Of a stretch of DNA of 64,000 bases, positions 9,756 through 18,978 are shown in pieces. This stretch comes from Pandoraea eparura (lineage in GTDB: Bacteria > Pseudomonadota > Gammaproteobacteria > Burkholderiales > Burkholderiaceae), in NCBI RefSeq assembly GCF_902459725.1, contig NZ_CABPSH010000002.1, positions 186,001-250,000 on the forward strand. Reading direction: 5' to 3'. Below the pieces are notes generated by a model, which was not told where the DNA came from, made no database searches, and saw only the letters and a program-made list of their open reading frames with translations. A program made the position numbers and the translations under genes. How positions within the stretch are numbered: the first letter of the stretch is position 1; each line of letters opens with the position of its first letter.

Positions 9756-9802
9756 TTTGCTGTTCCGATTTTCAAAAAATGGCGCCGGCGATTCCCGGTG
9801 GC

Positions 9803-10447
9803 TCAGAGGAGCGGGCCGGGACGTTGCTGGCGCGGGTTGTGGGCGGGCGCCACCACGCCCATCGATACGATGTACTTGAGGGCGGCATCGACCGTCATGT
9901 CGAGTTCGATCACGTCGCTCGTCCGCATCATCAGGAAGAATCCCGACGTCGGGTTCGGCGTCGTCGGAACATAGACGCTCACGTACTCGCCCTGCAAGTG
10001 ATTGACCACGTCGCCACCCGGCGCGCCGGTCAGGAAAGCGATGGTCCAGGAGTCCGCGTGCGGATACCGCACGAGCAACGCCTTGCGAAACGCGTTGCCG
10101 TTGCTGGAAAGCAAGGTGTCGGAGACCTGCTTGACGCTACCGTACAGCGGTCCGACGATGGGAATGCGCGTCAGGATGGCTTCCCACCAGCCGACCAGCT
10201 TCTGGCCGATGAAATTATGCGCCAGAAGACCGACGACGAACACGAACGCCAGCGTCACCACCACGCCGAAACCCGGCACGCGCATGCCGATGAGGTGTGA
10301 CGGCTGCCAGTCGTCGGGCAGCAGCAACAGGGTCTGGTCCATCGTGCCGATGATCAGGCCGAGCACCCAGAGCGTGATGGCGAGCGGCACCAGCACCAGC
10401 AGGCCGGTGAGGAAAATCGTCTTCAACGCGGGTTTTTTGACGCGCAT
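9803..10447 (-). CDS. DUF502 family inner-membrane protein
   Basis: The 214-residue protein of unknown biochemical role has two N-terminal transmembrane helices, about residues 9-32 and 58-80. A conserved soluble part follows with [18 protein letters not shown] near 95-112 and [16 protein letters not shown] near 158-173, the hallmark of DUF502. The basic start [10 protein letters not shown] suggests a cytoplasmic N-terminus. It lies between an FmdB zinc ribbon gene and aspS, an arrangement kept in many betaproteobacteria, so it is likely part of that transcription unit. No function is proposed. Confidence 0.88.
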   Translation of the reverse strand: MRVKKPALKTIFLTGLLVLVPLAITLWVLGLIIGTMDQTLLLLPDDWQPSHLIGMRVPGFGVVVTLAFVFVVGLLAHNFIGQKLVGWWEAILTRIPIVGPLYGSVKQVSDTLLSSNGNAFRKALLVRYPHADSWTIAFLTGAPGGDVVNHLQGEYVSVYVPTTPNPTSGFFLMMRTSDVIELDMTVDAALKYIVSMGVVAPAHNPRQQRPGPLL

Positions 10448-10555
10448 GGCAGGGCTCGCGAATGTGGGCGGCTACGGGGTGTCAGCGGGCGTATCGGTGT
10501 GTCGGCGTTGGCGCATCGGTCATGTCGCGCCCGCACGCACACCGGTCTCTCTATC

Positions 10556-10897
10556 TCAGTGGCAGGCGCAACCGCCGCCACAGCTTGCCGCCGGCGCGCT
10601 CGACGACTCGCCGCCGGACGACGAGGCCGCCGAGGACGACGACGCGCTCTCGCCCGACGCTGCCGCCGGCGCGCCCGACGACGCGCCCGAGGCCGGAGCG
10701 CTCGTGCCGCCCGAACCGCCACGGAAATCGGTCACATACCACCCCGAGCCCTTGAGCTGGAACCCGGCCGCGGTGACCTGCTTGCGAAACGAGTCCTTGC
10801 CGCATTCTGGGCACTGGGAGAGCGGATCATCGCTCATTTTTTGCAGCACATCCTTGGCGAAACCGCATGTTTCGCAACGATAGGCATAGATAGGCAT
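10556..10897 (-). CDS. FmdB family zinc ribbon protein
   Basis: The 113-residue protein starts MPIYAYRCETCG, the standard opening of FmdB-type regulatory zinc ribbons. Cysteines at 8, 11, 29 and 32 form the CxxC...CxxC zinc site. Family members are small putative transcription or translation factors without an agreed role. After residue 60 the protein is a long Ser/Ala/Gly low-complexity tail ending in SCGGGCACH, a Cys/His cluster that could bind a second metal. I set the start at the ATG at 10897 because the frame's upstream part is a shadow of the symporter gene. It heads the fmdB-DUF502-aspS group. Confidence 0.88.
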   Translation of the reverse strand: MPIYAYRCETCGFAKDVLQKMSDDPLSQCPECGKDSFRKQVTAAGFQLKGSGWYVTDFRGGSGGTSAPASGASSGAPAAASGESASSSSAASSSGGESSSAPAASCGGGCACH

Positions 10898-10934
10898 GGT
10901 ACTTTCCGACGGAAAAAGGCGCGCAAAGCCTTGA

Positions 10935-10963
10935 ATTATAACCGCTTCACAAGGCTTTCGGGA
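10935..10963 (-). promoter_or_regulatory. probable promoter of fmdB-DUF502-aspS
   Basis: A consensus TATAAT is read on the minus strand at 10940-10935, 38 bp before the fmdB ATG. It is flanked by a perfect 9-bp inverted repeat, AAAGCCTTG at 10925-10933 and CAAGGCTTT at 10950-10958, which could bind a regulator. No convincing -35 hexamer is present. Confidence 0.4.
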
Positions 10964-11055
10964 TTTGTCCAGCGAGATATGGGGCTGCAACGCCCCAAGA
11001 TCAAGGTAGCCCGTGACCGTAATCCACGTAGCGGAAGGCTTTCCGGCCCGGACCG

Positions 11056-12501
11056 TCAGACCGTCGACACCCGTGGCTCGGACGACGGCGTGCGCTCTGC
11101 GTTGGGTTGGAGCAGCGAGCCGACCACCATGCCGGCGATCGAGGCGGCCAGGCCCGCCAACTGCGCCGGCACCACGGCCTCGGGTGCCAGCCATTCGCAA
11201 CCCATCCAGACGCCCAGGCCGAAGAGCACGGCGAGCGTGCCGCCGAGCGAACTCGAACGCTTCCAGTACAGACCGAACGCCAGCGGCACGAAGCAGCACA
11301 CCAGCGTGACCTTGTACGCGCTCTCGACCATGTGGAAGATCGACGCGGTGGAGTTCAGCGCATACACCAGCACCAGCGCCGTGAAGCACAGCACGACGAT
11401 ACGCATCAGGCGCAGCAAGTGCTTGTCGTCGATCCGGCCACGCAGCATCGGGCGGACGATGTTCTCGGCGAAGGTCACCGACGGCGCCAGCAGCGTGGCC
11501 GATGCACAGCTCTTGATGGCCGAGAGGAGCGCACCGAAGAACATCACCTGCGCGACGACCGGAACACTAGTGAGCACCAACTGCGGCAAAATCTGTTGCG
11601 GATCGGTACCGATGTACTTCTGCACCATCGACGGGGCGATCAGCAGCGCCGAGTAGGCCAAAAAGATCGGGATGAACGTGAAGAAGAAGTACAGCACGCC
11701 GCCCGTGACCGATCCGGCGACCGCCACATTTTCCGACTTGGACGACATCACGCGCTGGAACACGTCCTGCTGCGGAATCGAGCCGAACATCATGGTGATG
11801 CCCGCGGCGATGAACGCCAGCACTTCGGCGGGATTCAGCGCCGGAAGGAACACGAACTTGCCGGCGTCCGCCGCGTGCGCGATCACCGCGCTCGCGCCGC
11901 CCGGCACCATGCCCGAGACTTGCACGGCAATGTACACAAGCCCCACGACGATGATGATCATCTGGATGAAGTCGGTGACGGCCACCGAGATCATGCCGCC
12001 GAGCAGCGTGTACGCCAGCACCGAGACCGCGCCGATGACCATGCCCATGGGCTCGGACATCGCGCCGCCGGACACCGCGTGAAACACGAGACCCAGCGCC
12101 TTGATCTGCGCGCCGACCCAGCCGAGGTACGAGATCACGATGGCGATACTCGTCACCACTTCGACCGTACGGTTGTACTTGAGCTTGTAGAAGTCGCCGA
12201 TCGTCATGAGGTTCATGCGATACAGCTTGCGGGCGAAGAACATGCCAACGAGCACCAGGCACATCGACGACCCGAACGGATCCGAGACGACTCCGCGCAA
12301 CCCCTCGCCGAGGAAGGTGGCGGGAATGCCGAGCACCGCTTCCGAGCCGAACCAGGTGGCAAACACCACGGCGATGACCATCCCGTAGGGCAGGCGACGG
12401 CCGGCGACGGTGAAATCCTTGGTGTTGCGGACCTTGAGGGCGGCCAACAGCCCGATGGCCACCGAAATGACCCAATACAGAATGACAAACCAGATCAGCA
12501 T
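11056..12501 (-). CDS. sodium:solute symporter family protein
   Basis: The 481-residue polytopic protein belongs to the SSF family (PutP/PanF relatives), which couples Na+ entry to uptake of an organic solute. Roughly 13 hydrophobic helices are visible along the whole length. The family-like segments VRNTKDFTVAGRRLPYGM (residues 25-42) and ATWFGSEAVLGIPATFLGEG (about 48-67) are near the N-terminus. A SIPQQDVFQRVMSSKS loop lies in the middle. I chose the ATG at 12501 (MLIWFVILYW) because it begins the first helix and has GCGGGGG just upstream; the frame's extension to 12738 looks non-coding. The substrate is not evident from the sequence, and there is no catabolic operon next to it. Confidence 0.88.
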   Translation of the reverse strand: MLIWFVILYWVISVAIGLLAALKVRNTKDFTVAGRRLPYGMVIAVVFATWFGSEAVLGIPATFLGEGLRGVVSDPFGSSMCLVLVGMFFARKLYRMNLMTIGDFYKLKYNRTVEVVTSIAIVISYLGWVGAQIKALGLVFHAVSGGAMSEPMGMVIGAVSVLAYTLLGGMISVAVTDFIQMIIIVVGLVYIAVQVSGMVPGGASAVIAHAADAGKFVFLPALNPAEVLAFIAAGITMMFGSIPQQDVFQRVMSSKSENVAVAGSVTGGVLYFFFTFIPIFLAYSALLIAPSMVQKYIGTDPQQILPQLVLTSVPVVAQVMFFGALLSAIKSCASATLLAPSVTFAENIVRPMLRGRIDDKHLLRLMRIVVLCFTALVLVYALNSTASIFHMVESAYKVTLVCCFVPLAFGLYWKRSSSLGGTLAVLFGLGVWMGCEWLAPEAVVPAQLAGLAASIAGMVVGSLLQPNAERTPSSEPRVSTV

Positions 12502-12880
12502 AACGCGGCCCCCGCCAATCCCCGGGGCGGCAGTCAGGGCGTGGCGACGTCGGTGTTGCGCGGGCCCCGGCCACCCAGAGCCGCGACGCTGCACAAGCGA
12601 ACGATGCCGCGCCTTGGGCCGCAGCCTTCCGGGCAACAAGAAATCAGGTCGTGCATGACGGGGCCGATGCGATGAAGCGCTTTTGTCTGCCCGCTGTGCC
12701 ACCTGGCGAAAAAATTTCGGCCGATTATAGCGGCGCAAGCGCCACGCGGGGAGGAAAAATCACGCCGGTCTTGTTCGATGACGGCAAATATCGGGAATTG
12801 CCTATCGTCTGAGGTGACGTTGCGCGCTGATGGTGCCAGCGCGCAGTCACCGTCGACACGTCGAATCGAGCATCCGACGC
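12502..12880. other. intergenic region between TPMT-like gene and symporter
   Basis: No gene is supported in these 379 bases. A consensus TATAAT read on the minus strand at 12729-12724 may be the -10 of the symporter promoter, which would give it a leader of about 220 nt. No -35 hexamer is obvious. Confidence 0.35.
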
Positions 12881-13585
12881 TCAGCGCCGACGCCAGACCA
12901 TCCAGTGTTCGGCCCCGGCGAAGACCGGCACCGAGTCGTCGACCAGCCGATCCGCCTCGCAGACGAAGTCCTGACCGAGCAACGCGTTGAGGGCGTCCGG
13001 CGCGACACCGAACGGCGGGCCCTTGGGCGTTTCCTTGAGGAAGAAGAGTCCAGCCAGACGCGCGCCGTGCGGCAGCAGCTGCGCCATCCGGCGTGCGTAG
13101 TCCTGCCAGAGCGTGCGGGGCAAGGCGCAGAGAAACGCCCGCTCGTACACCACCTCGAGCGCGAACGGCGGCGCGTAGGTGAAAAAATCGGCCTGTTCGA
13201 CGAGCGCAGCCTGGGGACCGAGCCGTGCCTTGGCCGCAGCGACCGCCGTTGGCGAGAAGTCGATGGCCCGCACCGGCCAGCCCTGTGCGTCGAGCCAGGC
13301 GGCCTCGTATGCCGAGCCGCAGCCCGGGATCAGCGTAGCGCGTGGGGCGCCCTCGCCCGCCACGAAGTCTCGCAGCGCCTTGGGCACCCCGGCCGCGTCC
13401 CAGGGCATGAAGGCGCTCGCAAAGCGCTCGTCCCAGAATTCCGCGCGCGACGGATCGCGATGGGAGAACGTTGGCACCGTTGGCACCGTTGGCACCGTTG
13501 GCGCCGTCGGTACACCGCCCGCCTCCGGGCGGTCATCCTCGCGCGGGGCGGCGAATGTGACGTGAGACGGTCGGACGATAGGCAC
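12881..13585 (-). CDS. TPMT-like class I SAM-dependent methyltransferase
   Basis: The 234-residue protein resembles the thiopurine S-methyltransferase family: FWDERFASAFMPWD near residue 50, the SAM-binding TLIPGCGSAYEAAWLD near residue 83, and RAIDFSPTAV. The bacterial substrate is unknown. No ATG fits; a GTG at 13585 (reading VPIVRPSHVTF) has a GAGGAG Shine-Dalgarno six bases upstream, so I use it. The start is 17 bp from the ubiB stop, so the gene is last in a ubiJ-ubiB unit. An N-terminal segment of about 40 residues precedes the family core and contains Val-Pro-Thr repeats, encoded by four tandem 9-bp units at 13471-13506. This segment is probably a flexible, length-variable tail. Confidence 0.82.
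   Translation of the reverse strand: MPIVRPSHVTFAAPREDDRPEAGGVPTAPTVPTVPTVPTFSHRDPSRAEFWDERFASAFMPWDAAGVPKALRDFVAGEGAPRATLIPGCGSAYEAAWLDAQGWPVRAIDFSPTAVAAAKARLGPQAALVEQADFFTYAPPFALEVVYERAFLCALPRTLWQDYARRMAQLLPHGARLAGLFFLKETPKGPPFGVAPDALNALLGQDFVCEADRLVDDSVPVFAGAEHWMVWRRR
13471..13506. repeat. four tandem 9-bp repeats inside the TPMT-like gene
   Basis: TTGGCACCG occurs three times in direct succession, followed by TTGGCGCCG. In the coding strand this gives repeated Val-Pro-Thr. The unit is a multiple of three, so slippage would change protein length without breaking the frame. Confidence 0.85.
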
Positions 13586-13602
13586 CGTGGGCTCCTCTAT
13601 TT

Positions 13603-15168
13603 TCAGAATCCGCCGTAGAGCCAGATGAACGCGGTCAACACGCCGATGGCGACACCGCCCACCAGACAGAACGCGCCCGTGAGCAGCCGATTGGTGCGGC
13701 GTTGCTCCTGCAGTAACGCGAGCAGCACGGCGTCGTCCTGAGGACGCGCGTGCGCGGCAAGCGCCTGATGGATGAGCCGCGGCAGTTGCGGCATCGTCTT
13801 GCTCCACTGCGGAATTTCGGCCTTGAGACGCTCGAGCCAGCCGCGCGGGCCGATCTGCTCGGCCATCCATCGTTCGAGGAACGGCTTGGCGGTCTTCCAC
13901 AAATCCAGATCGGGGTCGAGCTGACGGCCGAGGCCTTCGATATTGAGCAGCGTCTTTTGCAGCAGCACGAGCTGCGGCTGAATCTCGACGTTGAAGCGGC
14001 GCGACGTCTGGAACAGGCGCATGAGCACCAGCCCGAGCGAGATTTCCTTGAGCGGCCGGTCGAAGTAAGGCTCGCAGACGGCGCGAATCGCCCCTTCGAG
14101 TTCTTCGACACGCGTATCCGCCGGCACCCAGCCCGACTCCAGGTGCAGCGAGGCGACCCGGTGGTAATCGCGACGGAAGAACGCGAGGAAGTTCTGCGCG
14201 AGGTAGTTCTTGTCGAATTCGGACAGCGCGCCCACGATGCCGCAGTCGAGCGCGATGTAGCGGCCGAACGTCGCGGGGTCGAGGCTGACCAGGATATTGC
14301 CCGGATGCATGTCGGCGTGAAAGAAGCCGTCGCGCAGGAACTGGGTGAAGAAGATCTCGACGCCCTCGCGCGCGAGCTTCTTGAGGTCGACACCCGCCTC
14401 GCGCAGCACCTCGATCTGGCTGATCGGCACCCCACGCATGCGCTCCATCACCAGGACCGCGCTGGAGCTGAATTCCCAATAGATTTCGGGCACCATCAGC
14501 ATGCCCGAGTCGATGAAGTTGCGACGAAGCTGCGCGGCGTTGGCGGCCTCGCGCATCAGATCGAGTTCGTCGTGCAGATACTTGTCGAACTCGGCGACCA
14601 CCTCGCGCGGCTTCAACCGCTTTCCGTCCGGCCACAACCGCTCGACCCAACCGGCGAGATCCCGCATGAGCGCCAGATCGCTGTCGATTACGCTGAGCAT
14701 GTTCGGGCGCAGCACCTTGACCGCGACTTCCTTGCCGGCGTGCTCGCCATCGCGAACGCGGGCGAAGTGCACCTGCGCGATCGAGGCGCTCGCGACCGGC
14801 GTGCGCTCGAATTCCACAAAAACATCTTCGAGCGGATGCCCCAGCGACTTCTCGATGCTCGCACGGGCGACGTCTGGATCGAACGGCGGTACCTGATCCT
14901 GAAGACGCGCCAGTTCCTGGGCGATATCGGGCGGCATCAGGTCGCGACGCGTCGAAAGCACCTGCCCGAACTTCACGAAAATCGGCCCGAGCGATTCGAG
15001 CGCGAGGCGCAAGCGCTCTCCACGTGGGGCTTTGAGCCCGCTGCGCCCGAACGACAGCACGCGCATCAGAGCGCGTGCGAGAGGATGGGGAATGCTCGAG
15101 AGCACCAGCTCGTCGAGCCCGTATCGATAGCAGACGAAGAAGATCTTGATCAAACGCAGGAGGCGCAT
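13603..15168 (-). CDS. ubiB: ubiquinone biosynthesis protein UbiB (atypical kinase)
   Basis: UbiB is a membrane-associated atypical kinase/ATPase that supports ubiquinone head-group modification. The 521-residue protein has the family signature [16 protein letters not shown] at 64-79 (the KxGQ motif), the Ala-rich nucleotide loop [11 protein letters not shown] near 125, and the catalytic/metal segment [12 protein letters not shown] near 283. A hydrophobic C-terminus (about 495-518) provides the membrane anchor. It follows ubiJ with 3 bp between the stop and the next start, so the two are translated together; UbiJ is its accessory partner. Confidence 0.95.
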   Translation of the reverse strand: MRLLRLIKIFFVCYRYGLDELVLSSIPHPLARALMRVLSFGRSGLKAPRGERLRLALESLGPIFVKFGQVLSTRRDLMPPDIAQELARLQDQVPPFDPDVARASIEKSLGHPLEDVFVEFERTPVASASIAQVHFARVRDGEHAGKEVAVKVLRPNMLSVIDSDLALMRDLAGWVERLWPDGKRLKPREVVAEFDKYLHDELDLMREAANAAQLRRNFIDSGMLMVPEIYWEFSSSAVLVMERMRGVPISQIEVLREAGVDLKKLAREGVEIFFTQFLRDGFFHADMHPGNILVSLDPATFGRYIALDCGIVGALSEFDKNYLAQNFLAFFRRDYHRVASLHLESGWVPADTRVEELEGAIRAVCEPYFDRPLKEISLGLVLMRLFQTSRRFNVEIQPQLVLLQKTLLNIEGLGRQLDPDLDLWKTAKPFLERWMAEQIGPRGWLERLKAEIPQWSKTMPQLPRLIHQALAAHARPQDDAVLLALLQEQRRTNRLLTGAFCLVGGVAIGVLTAFIWLYGGF

Positions 15169-15171
15169 CGG

Positions 15172-15807
15172 TCAGCGGCCTCCGTGGGGGTGGGCGGTCG
15201 AGGCCGGCGCGCCGCCGCCCCCGCCCGTGCGGCGTTCGAGCTTTTCGAGGCGTTTCTCCAGCCGCGCGAGATCGTCGCGAAGCGTGCCGATGCCGGTGCG
15301 CATCGCGTCGAGCCGCCCGCGCCCGACCAGCAGCGGGTTCTCTTCCACGAGGTAATCGGCGAGCGAGCGCGCCAGCGTGCCGCCCGTGCGGCGCGCCGTG
15401 GCAACGGCCGCCTTGCCGGTCTCGGTCACCCGATGTGCCGCCGCGTCGCCGATCACCTTGCTCAGGTCTTCGGCCACCTCCCAGCGCAGGTGCTGGGCGA
15501 GATACGAAACCGTATTGGCAAATTCAGCATCGCCCTCGATCTTGACGTGCCGCATGACGGCGGCCTGACCGCCGCCCGCGAAATCGGCCAGCGCGGCCGG
15601 CGGCACCGAGATGCTGACGTCGCAAGGCAGGTCGGCATCGGCGGCGGCCAGGTAACCGTCGTCGCCCACGCGCAGACGCAGGTCGATGGCCGACATCGCC
15701 AGCCGGGCAGACGCACCGATGTGATGGCGCAGACGGTCGCGCGCCCACGGTTCTCGGGCGAGCAAGTGGTTCACGGTGGCGGCAAAGGCTTTGGCGGCTA
15801 CGGTCAT
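15172..15807 (-). CDS. ubiJ: ubiquinone biosynthesis accessory factor UbiJ
   Basis: The 211-residue protein has an SCP2-like lipid-binding N-terminal domain (about 15-120, including LRLRVGDDGYLAAADADLPC). A helical, coiled-coil-like C-terminus follows (TLRDDLARLEKRLEKLERR, about 175-195). This is the domain plan of UbiJ, which carries lipophilic ubiquinone intermediates in the Ubi metabolon with UbiK. The start at 15807 (MTVAAKAFAATVNHLL) fits the family; an upstream in-frame extension to 15888 runs into the terminator of the preceding gene. The placement directly before ubiB supports the identity. Confidence 0.88.
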   Translation of the reverse strand: MTVAAKAFAATVNHLLAREPWARDRLRHHIGASARLAMSAIDLRLRVGDDGYLAAADADLPCDVSISVPPAALADFAGGGQAAVMRHVKIEGDAEFANTVSYLAQHLRWEVAEDLSKVIGDAAAHRVTETGKAAVATARRTGGTLARSLADYLVEENPLLVGRGRLDAMRTGIGTLRDDLARLEKRLEKLERRTGGGGGAPASTAHPHGGR

Positions 15808-15880
15808 GAGCTTGGCGGCCGGCCGGCGAGGAGCGCCGGTCGCACCGAAAGACGCCGCCCGGCAACGATCGGCGGACGGC

Positions 15881-15915
15881 AAAAACAAAAGAGCCCGCGC
15901 TCTAGACGCGGGCTC
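15881..15915 (-). terminator. rho-independent terminator of the Tim44-like gene
   Basis: A perfect 9-bp stem, GAGCCCGCG at 15891-15899 and CGCGGGCTC at 15907-15915, encloses a 7-nt loop. On the minus strand it is followed by TTTTGTTTTT. It lies 38 bp after the Tim44-like stop. Confidence 0.85.
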
Positions 15916-15952
15916 TCATTGTAAGGCAGGTTACGGCAAAAACGTCGGGCGC

Positions 15953-16939
15953 TTAGCTCAGCTGCTGAATCCCGGCGAGCACCCAGCCACCGCTGCCGGT
16001 CACCGGCTTGGTCAGGTTCCACACCTCGTTGAACGGTTCAGCTGCGGCACCCTCGGCTTCGCGGATCAGGCCCGAGAAACGAACGCTTGCCACATACTCG
16101 ACGGCCGATTCCTCGATGCCGAGCAGTTCCGCATTCAGTTGCACGACGTCCGTGCGGTTGGCCGACTTGCCGCGCTCTTCGAGGTCCATCTTGATTTCCG
16201 CGAACATCTGCGGCGTGGTGAACTCGTTGATGTCGGCCTGATCGCCCTTGTCCCAGGCGGCTTGCAGACGGTTGAAGTACACCTTGGCGCTGCGCAGGAA
16301 ACCGTCGACATCGAAACCGGCCGGCACACCGAACGGCGCAGCGGCGGCGGCACCAGCAGCGGCCCCGATGGCCGGTGCGGTAGTCGACGGCGCCGGCGAC
16401 GACGGTTGCGACGATTGCGACGGCGGTTGCGGCTGGCTGTCCCACGACTGACGCAGCGTGTTGTTCGAGGCGTCGTTGCCCGCCCCTGCATAGGCCGGCG
16501 TCTGGGACTGCGACTTATTGCCGCGCAAGCGACGGATGAGCCACATCACGGCAAACGCGATCAGCGCAATCACGATGACATTGGCCATCATGCTGGCGAA
16601 CGCGCCGCCCAGGCCGAAGTGCGAGAGCAGTGCCGCAATGCCGAGACCGGCCGCCAGACCGGCGATCGGGCCGAGCCAGCGGTTGGCCGGCTTGGCGGCG
16701 GCCGCGCCGGCGGCACCGGCACCCGCGGCCGCCGGGGCGGCCTGCTGCGGAGCGGCGCCCGGGGTGGCCTGCGACGGTTGTTGCGGCGCCTGCTGGCGCT
16801 GCGTCACGGTGCTGGACTGCTTGCCGATGCTCCGGCCGCCGCCAACGCGCTTGGCATCGGCGTCCGCGATCGTCATGCCGACCGCCACTACGCCGGCCAC
16901 CACGCCCAACAACAGCTTGTTTTTCAGGAACTGGAACAT
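15953..16939 (-). CDS. Tim44-like domain membrane protein
   Basis: The 328-residue protein begins with a hydrophobic signal or anchor (MFQFLKNKLLLGVVAGVVAV, ending near ADADA at about 29). A Gln/Pro/Ala-rich linker (about 45-85) and two hydrophobic helices (about 90-108 and 115-133) follow. A second low-complexity Gln/Ser/Pro stretch leads to a C-terminal Tim44-like/NTF2-fold domain from about residue 200 (GFDVDGFLRSAKVYFNRLQA). Bacterial Tim44-like proteins have no settled function. It has its own terminator and is separated from ubiE by about 215 bp, so it is probably transcribed alone. Confidence 0.82.
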   Translation of the reverse strand: MFQFLKNKLLLGVVAGVVAVGMTIADADAKRVGGGRSIGKQSSTVTQRQQAPQQPSQATPGAAPQQAAPAAAGAGAAGAAAAKPANRWLGPIAGLAAGLGIAALLSHFGLGGAFASMMANVIVIALIAFAVMWLIRRLRGNKSQSQTPAYAGAGNDASNNTLRQSWDSQPQPPSQSSQPSSPAPSTTAPAIGAAAGAAAAAPFGVPAGFDVDGFLRSAKVYFNRLQAAWDKGDQADINEFTTPQMFAEIKMDLEERGKSANRTDVVQLNAELLGIEESAVEYVASVRFSGLIREAEGAAAEPFNEVWNLTKPVTGSGGWVLAGIQQLS

Positions 16940-17089
16940 CGCTCTGGTCTCTCCGTGGAGTTTATAGGTTGCTGTCTACTGACAGGTGTCAACCGGAATG
17001 GTTCAGCACTTTTTTACGTACTGAAACCAGATGAGGCGACGGCCGATTCTGCCACAGCAAAATTAGCTTGTTCTTAGAGAAACTAGAGA

Positions 17090-17128
17090 AACGCCCCGGC
17101 GCGGCTTTTTTCCGCGGTCTGGGGCGTT
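17090..17128 (-). terminator. probable terminator downstream of ubiE
   Basis: Outer stem AACGCCCC (17090-17097) pairs perfectly with GGGGCGTT (17121-17128), and an inner CGCGG/CCGCG stem surrounds a CTTTTTT loop. On the minus strand it is followed by a T-rich stretch, TTTCTCTAGTTTCTC. It starts 29 bp after the ubiE stop. Confidence 0.5.
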
Positions 17129-17156
17129 GGGGTGCGTCAGGTAAGTGAGCGCGAAC

Positions 17157-17891
17157 TCAGAACTTGCGTCCGATATGCAGCGCAACCACGCCTGCGGTCA
17201 TGTTGTGGTACTCCACGCGCTCGAGACCGGCCTGCTCCATCAGGGTCTTGAGCGTTTCCTGGTCCGGGTGCATACGAATCGACTCGGCCAGATAGCGGTA
17301 GCTGTCGGCGTCGCCCGCGATGCGCGAACCGAGCCACGGCAGCACCTTGAACGAATAGGTGTCGTACGCCTTCTCCAGCGGCTGCCAGACTTTCGAGAAC
17401 TCCAGCACCATGACCTTGCCGCCCGGCTTGATCACGCGACGCATTTCGGCGAGCGCGGCGTCCTTGTGCGTCATGTTGCGCAGACCGAACGCCACGGTGA
17501 CCACATCGAAATAGTTCGACGGGAACGGCAGTTTTTCGGCGTCGCACAGCAGGGTCGGCGTGACGATGCCTGCGTCGAGCAGGCGATCGCGCCCCACGCG
17601 CAGCATCGATTCGTTGATGTCGGTGAGCCAGACTTCGCCGGTCGGGCCGGCCGCACGCGCGAACGCCTTCGAGAGGTCGCCCGTGCCGCCCGCGATGTCG
17701 AGCACCTTGAAGCCGGGGCGCACGGCGGCGCGTCCGATCGTGAAGGCCTTCCAGATCCGGTGCAGCCCGCCCGACATCAGGTCGTTCATGATGTCGTACT
17801 TGCTCGCGACCGAATGGAACACCTCGGCCACCTTGCCGGCCTTTTCCTTCTCGTCGACGGTTTCATAACCGAAGTGGGTCTGTTGGCCCAT
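17157..17891 (-). CDS. ubiE: ubiquinone/menaquinone C-methyltransferase UbiE
   Basis: UbiE is the SAM-dependent C-methyltransferase of ubiquinone (and menaquinone) synthesis. The 244-residue protein has the family start [20 protein letters not shown], the SAM-binding loop [13 protein letters not shown] at 63-75, and the UbiE signatures [19 protein letters not shown] (30-48) and [10 protein letters not shown] (about 135). The C-terminus [16 protein letters not shown] is typical. It follows the DUF971 gene by 62 bp on the same strand and lies upstream of ubiJ-ubiB, so three quinone genes are clustered here. Confidence 0.97.
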   Translation of the reverse strand: MGQQTHFGYETVDEKEKAGKVAEVFHSVASKYDIMNDLMSGGLHRIWKAFTIGRAAVRPGFKVLDIAGGTGDLSKAFARAAGPTGEVWLTDINESMLRVGRDRLLDAGIVTPTLLCDAEKLPFPSNYFDVVTVAFGLRNMTHKDAALAEMRRVIKPGGKVMVLEFSKVWQPLEKAYDTYSFKVLPWLGSRIAGDADSYRYLAESIRMHPDQETLKTLMEQAGLERVEYHNMTAGVVALHIGRKF

Positions 17892-17953
17892 TGCAATCTC
17901 CCAAATTCATGTAAGCGGGCGCCACACGCGCACGTGTGTGCCCCGCCGGGGCC

Positions 17954-18367
17954 TCAATGGTGGTGACAGCCACCCGCCGCCGGCGACGACATCGGCGTGT
18001 CGCGATCGACCCCCGCTGCCGCGAGCTTGTCCAGGTATTGCTGCCACAGGGCGTCCTGACGCACGCACAGCTCGTAGAGGTAATCCCACGAATAGATGCC
18101 GGTGTCGTGTCCGTCCGAAAACACTGGGCGCACGGCGTAATTGCCGATCGGCTCCAGGCCATTCAGATCGACGTCGCGCTTGCCGGTCTGCAGCGTCTCC
18201 TGCCCCGGGCCGTGGCCGCGCACTTCCGCCGACGGCGAAAGCACGCGCAGGAATTCGAACGGCAGGCGGTAGTGTGTGCCGTCCTCGTAGCCCAGTTCCA
18301 GCACCTTCGATGTGCGATGCAGCGTCAAGGAAACGGGAATCGGCGTGTCTTTCTCCAGCCCAGCCAT
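17954..18367 (-). CDS. DUF971 protein (gamma-butyrobetaine hydroxylase-like N-terminal domain)
   Basis: The 137-residue protein carries the DUF971/GBBH-like N-terminal fold: LELGYEDGTHYRLPFEFLRV near 22-41, then GNYAVRPVFSDGHDTGIYSW near 75-94 and YLYELCVRQ. The family has been linked to Fe-S or metal handling, but there is no catalytic assignment from the sequence. It ends in GGCHHH, a possible metal-binding tail often seen in proteobacterial members. It lies immediately upstream of ubiE, a common arrangement, and probably shares its transcript. Confidence 0.85.
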   Translation of the reverse strand: MAGLEKDTPIPVSLTLHRTSKVLELGYEDGTHYRLPFEFLRVLSPSAEVRGHGPGQETLQTGKRDVDLNGLEPIGNYAVRPVFSDGHDTGIYSWDYLYELCVRQDALWQQYLDKLAAAGVDRDTPMSSPAAGGCHHH

Positions 18368-18446
18368 GGTCTTGCTCCAGAAAAATCGGTCGGTGCGCCC
18401 ACATGCGACACATCGGCCGGCAGTATAGCCGCTCAGGCCCCGGCGG

Positions 18447-18887
18447 TCATGCCGACCATGCCGGCAAACGGTTCAATTCCGCCACGAGGGCCTCGCGCAG
18501 GGCGGGCATCCCGGCGGCACGCTTGGCGAGCACTTCCTGCGGTACCTCGCGCTGCGGCGCGCTCCAGACCGAGCCGGGGAAGTGGACGTCGTCGCGATAC
18601 CGCGGAATCACATGCCAATGCACGTGCGGCACCATGTTGCCCAGACTCGCCACGTTGACCTTGTGCGGCGACATAACCGTGCGCTGGGCCGTCTCGACGG
18701 CAAACACCGCGCGCATGACATGCTCGCGCGCCGCCACGGGCAAATCGCTCATTTCGGCGACGTGGGCATGCCAGATCACGCGCGCGAAGCCCGGGTAGCC
18801 GCTCTCGTTCGCCAGCACCACGCGCAGCACCGGGTCGCGCCATATGACTTCGCCGCCCTCACCCGCGCAAAACGGACATTCCATCAT
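18447..18887 (-). CDS. HIT family nucleotide hydrolase/transferase
   Basis: The 146-residue protein contains the histidine triad HVHWHVIP with His at 88, 90 and 92, the catalytic motif of nucleoside phosphoramidate hydrolases and related enzymes. The N-terminal CPFC (residues 4-7) is a zinc-ligand pair seen in many bacterial HIT proteins. The LGNMVPHVHWH context is that of the HinT/Fhit-like group. Two start codons are adjacent (MMECPF). It is 79 bp upstream of the DUF971 gene on the same strand. The natural substrate is unknown. Confidence 0.88.
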   Translation of the reverse strand: MMECPFCAGEGGEVIWRDPVLRVVLANESGYPGFARVIWHAHVAEMSDLPVAAREHVMRAVFAVETAQRTVMSPHKVNVASLGNMVPHVHWHVIPRYRDDVHFPGSVWSAPQREVPQEVLAKRAAGMPALREALVAELNRLPAWSA

Positions 18888-18978
18888 GATTCTCCTCTCG
18901 TTGGCCCGCCCATCCCGGCATGCGCCGCAGACGGTTCGGATCGGTGCTGTGTCGGTGCCGTCATTGCTGTCAGTACGG

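Noticed and set aside
7989-9974. Plus-strand 661-codon frame over aspS
   Set aside because: Antisense to aspS and featureless.
11107-12675. Plus-strand 522-codon frame over the symporter
   Set aside because: His/Arg-rich antisense artefact; the minus strand shows membrane helices and SSF motifs.
13471-13506. CRISPR-like repeat
   Set aside because: The 9-bp units are adjacent without spacers and lie in a coding frame, so it is a tandem repeat.
13750-15924. Plus-strand 724-codon frame over ubiB/ubiJ
   Set aside because: Antisense to recognised ubiquinone genes.
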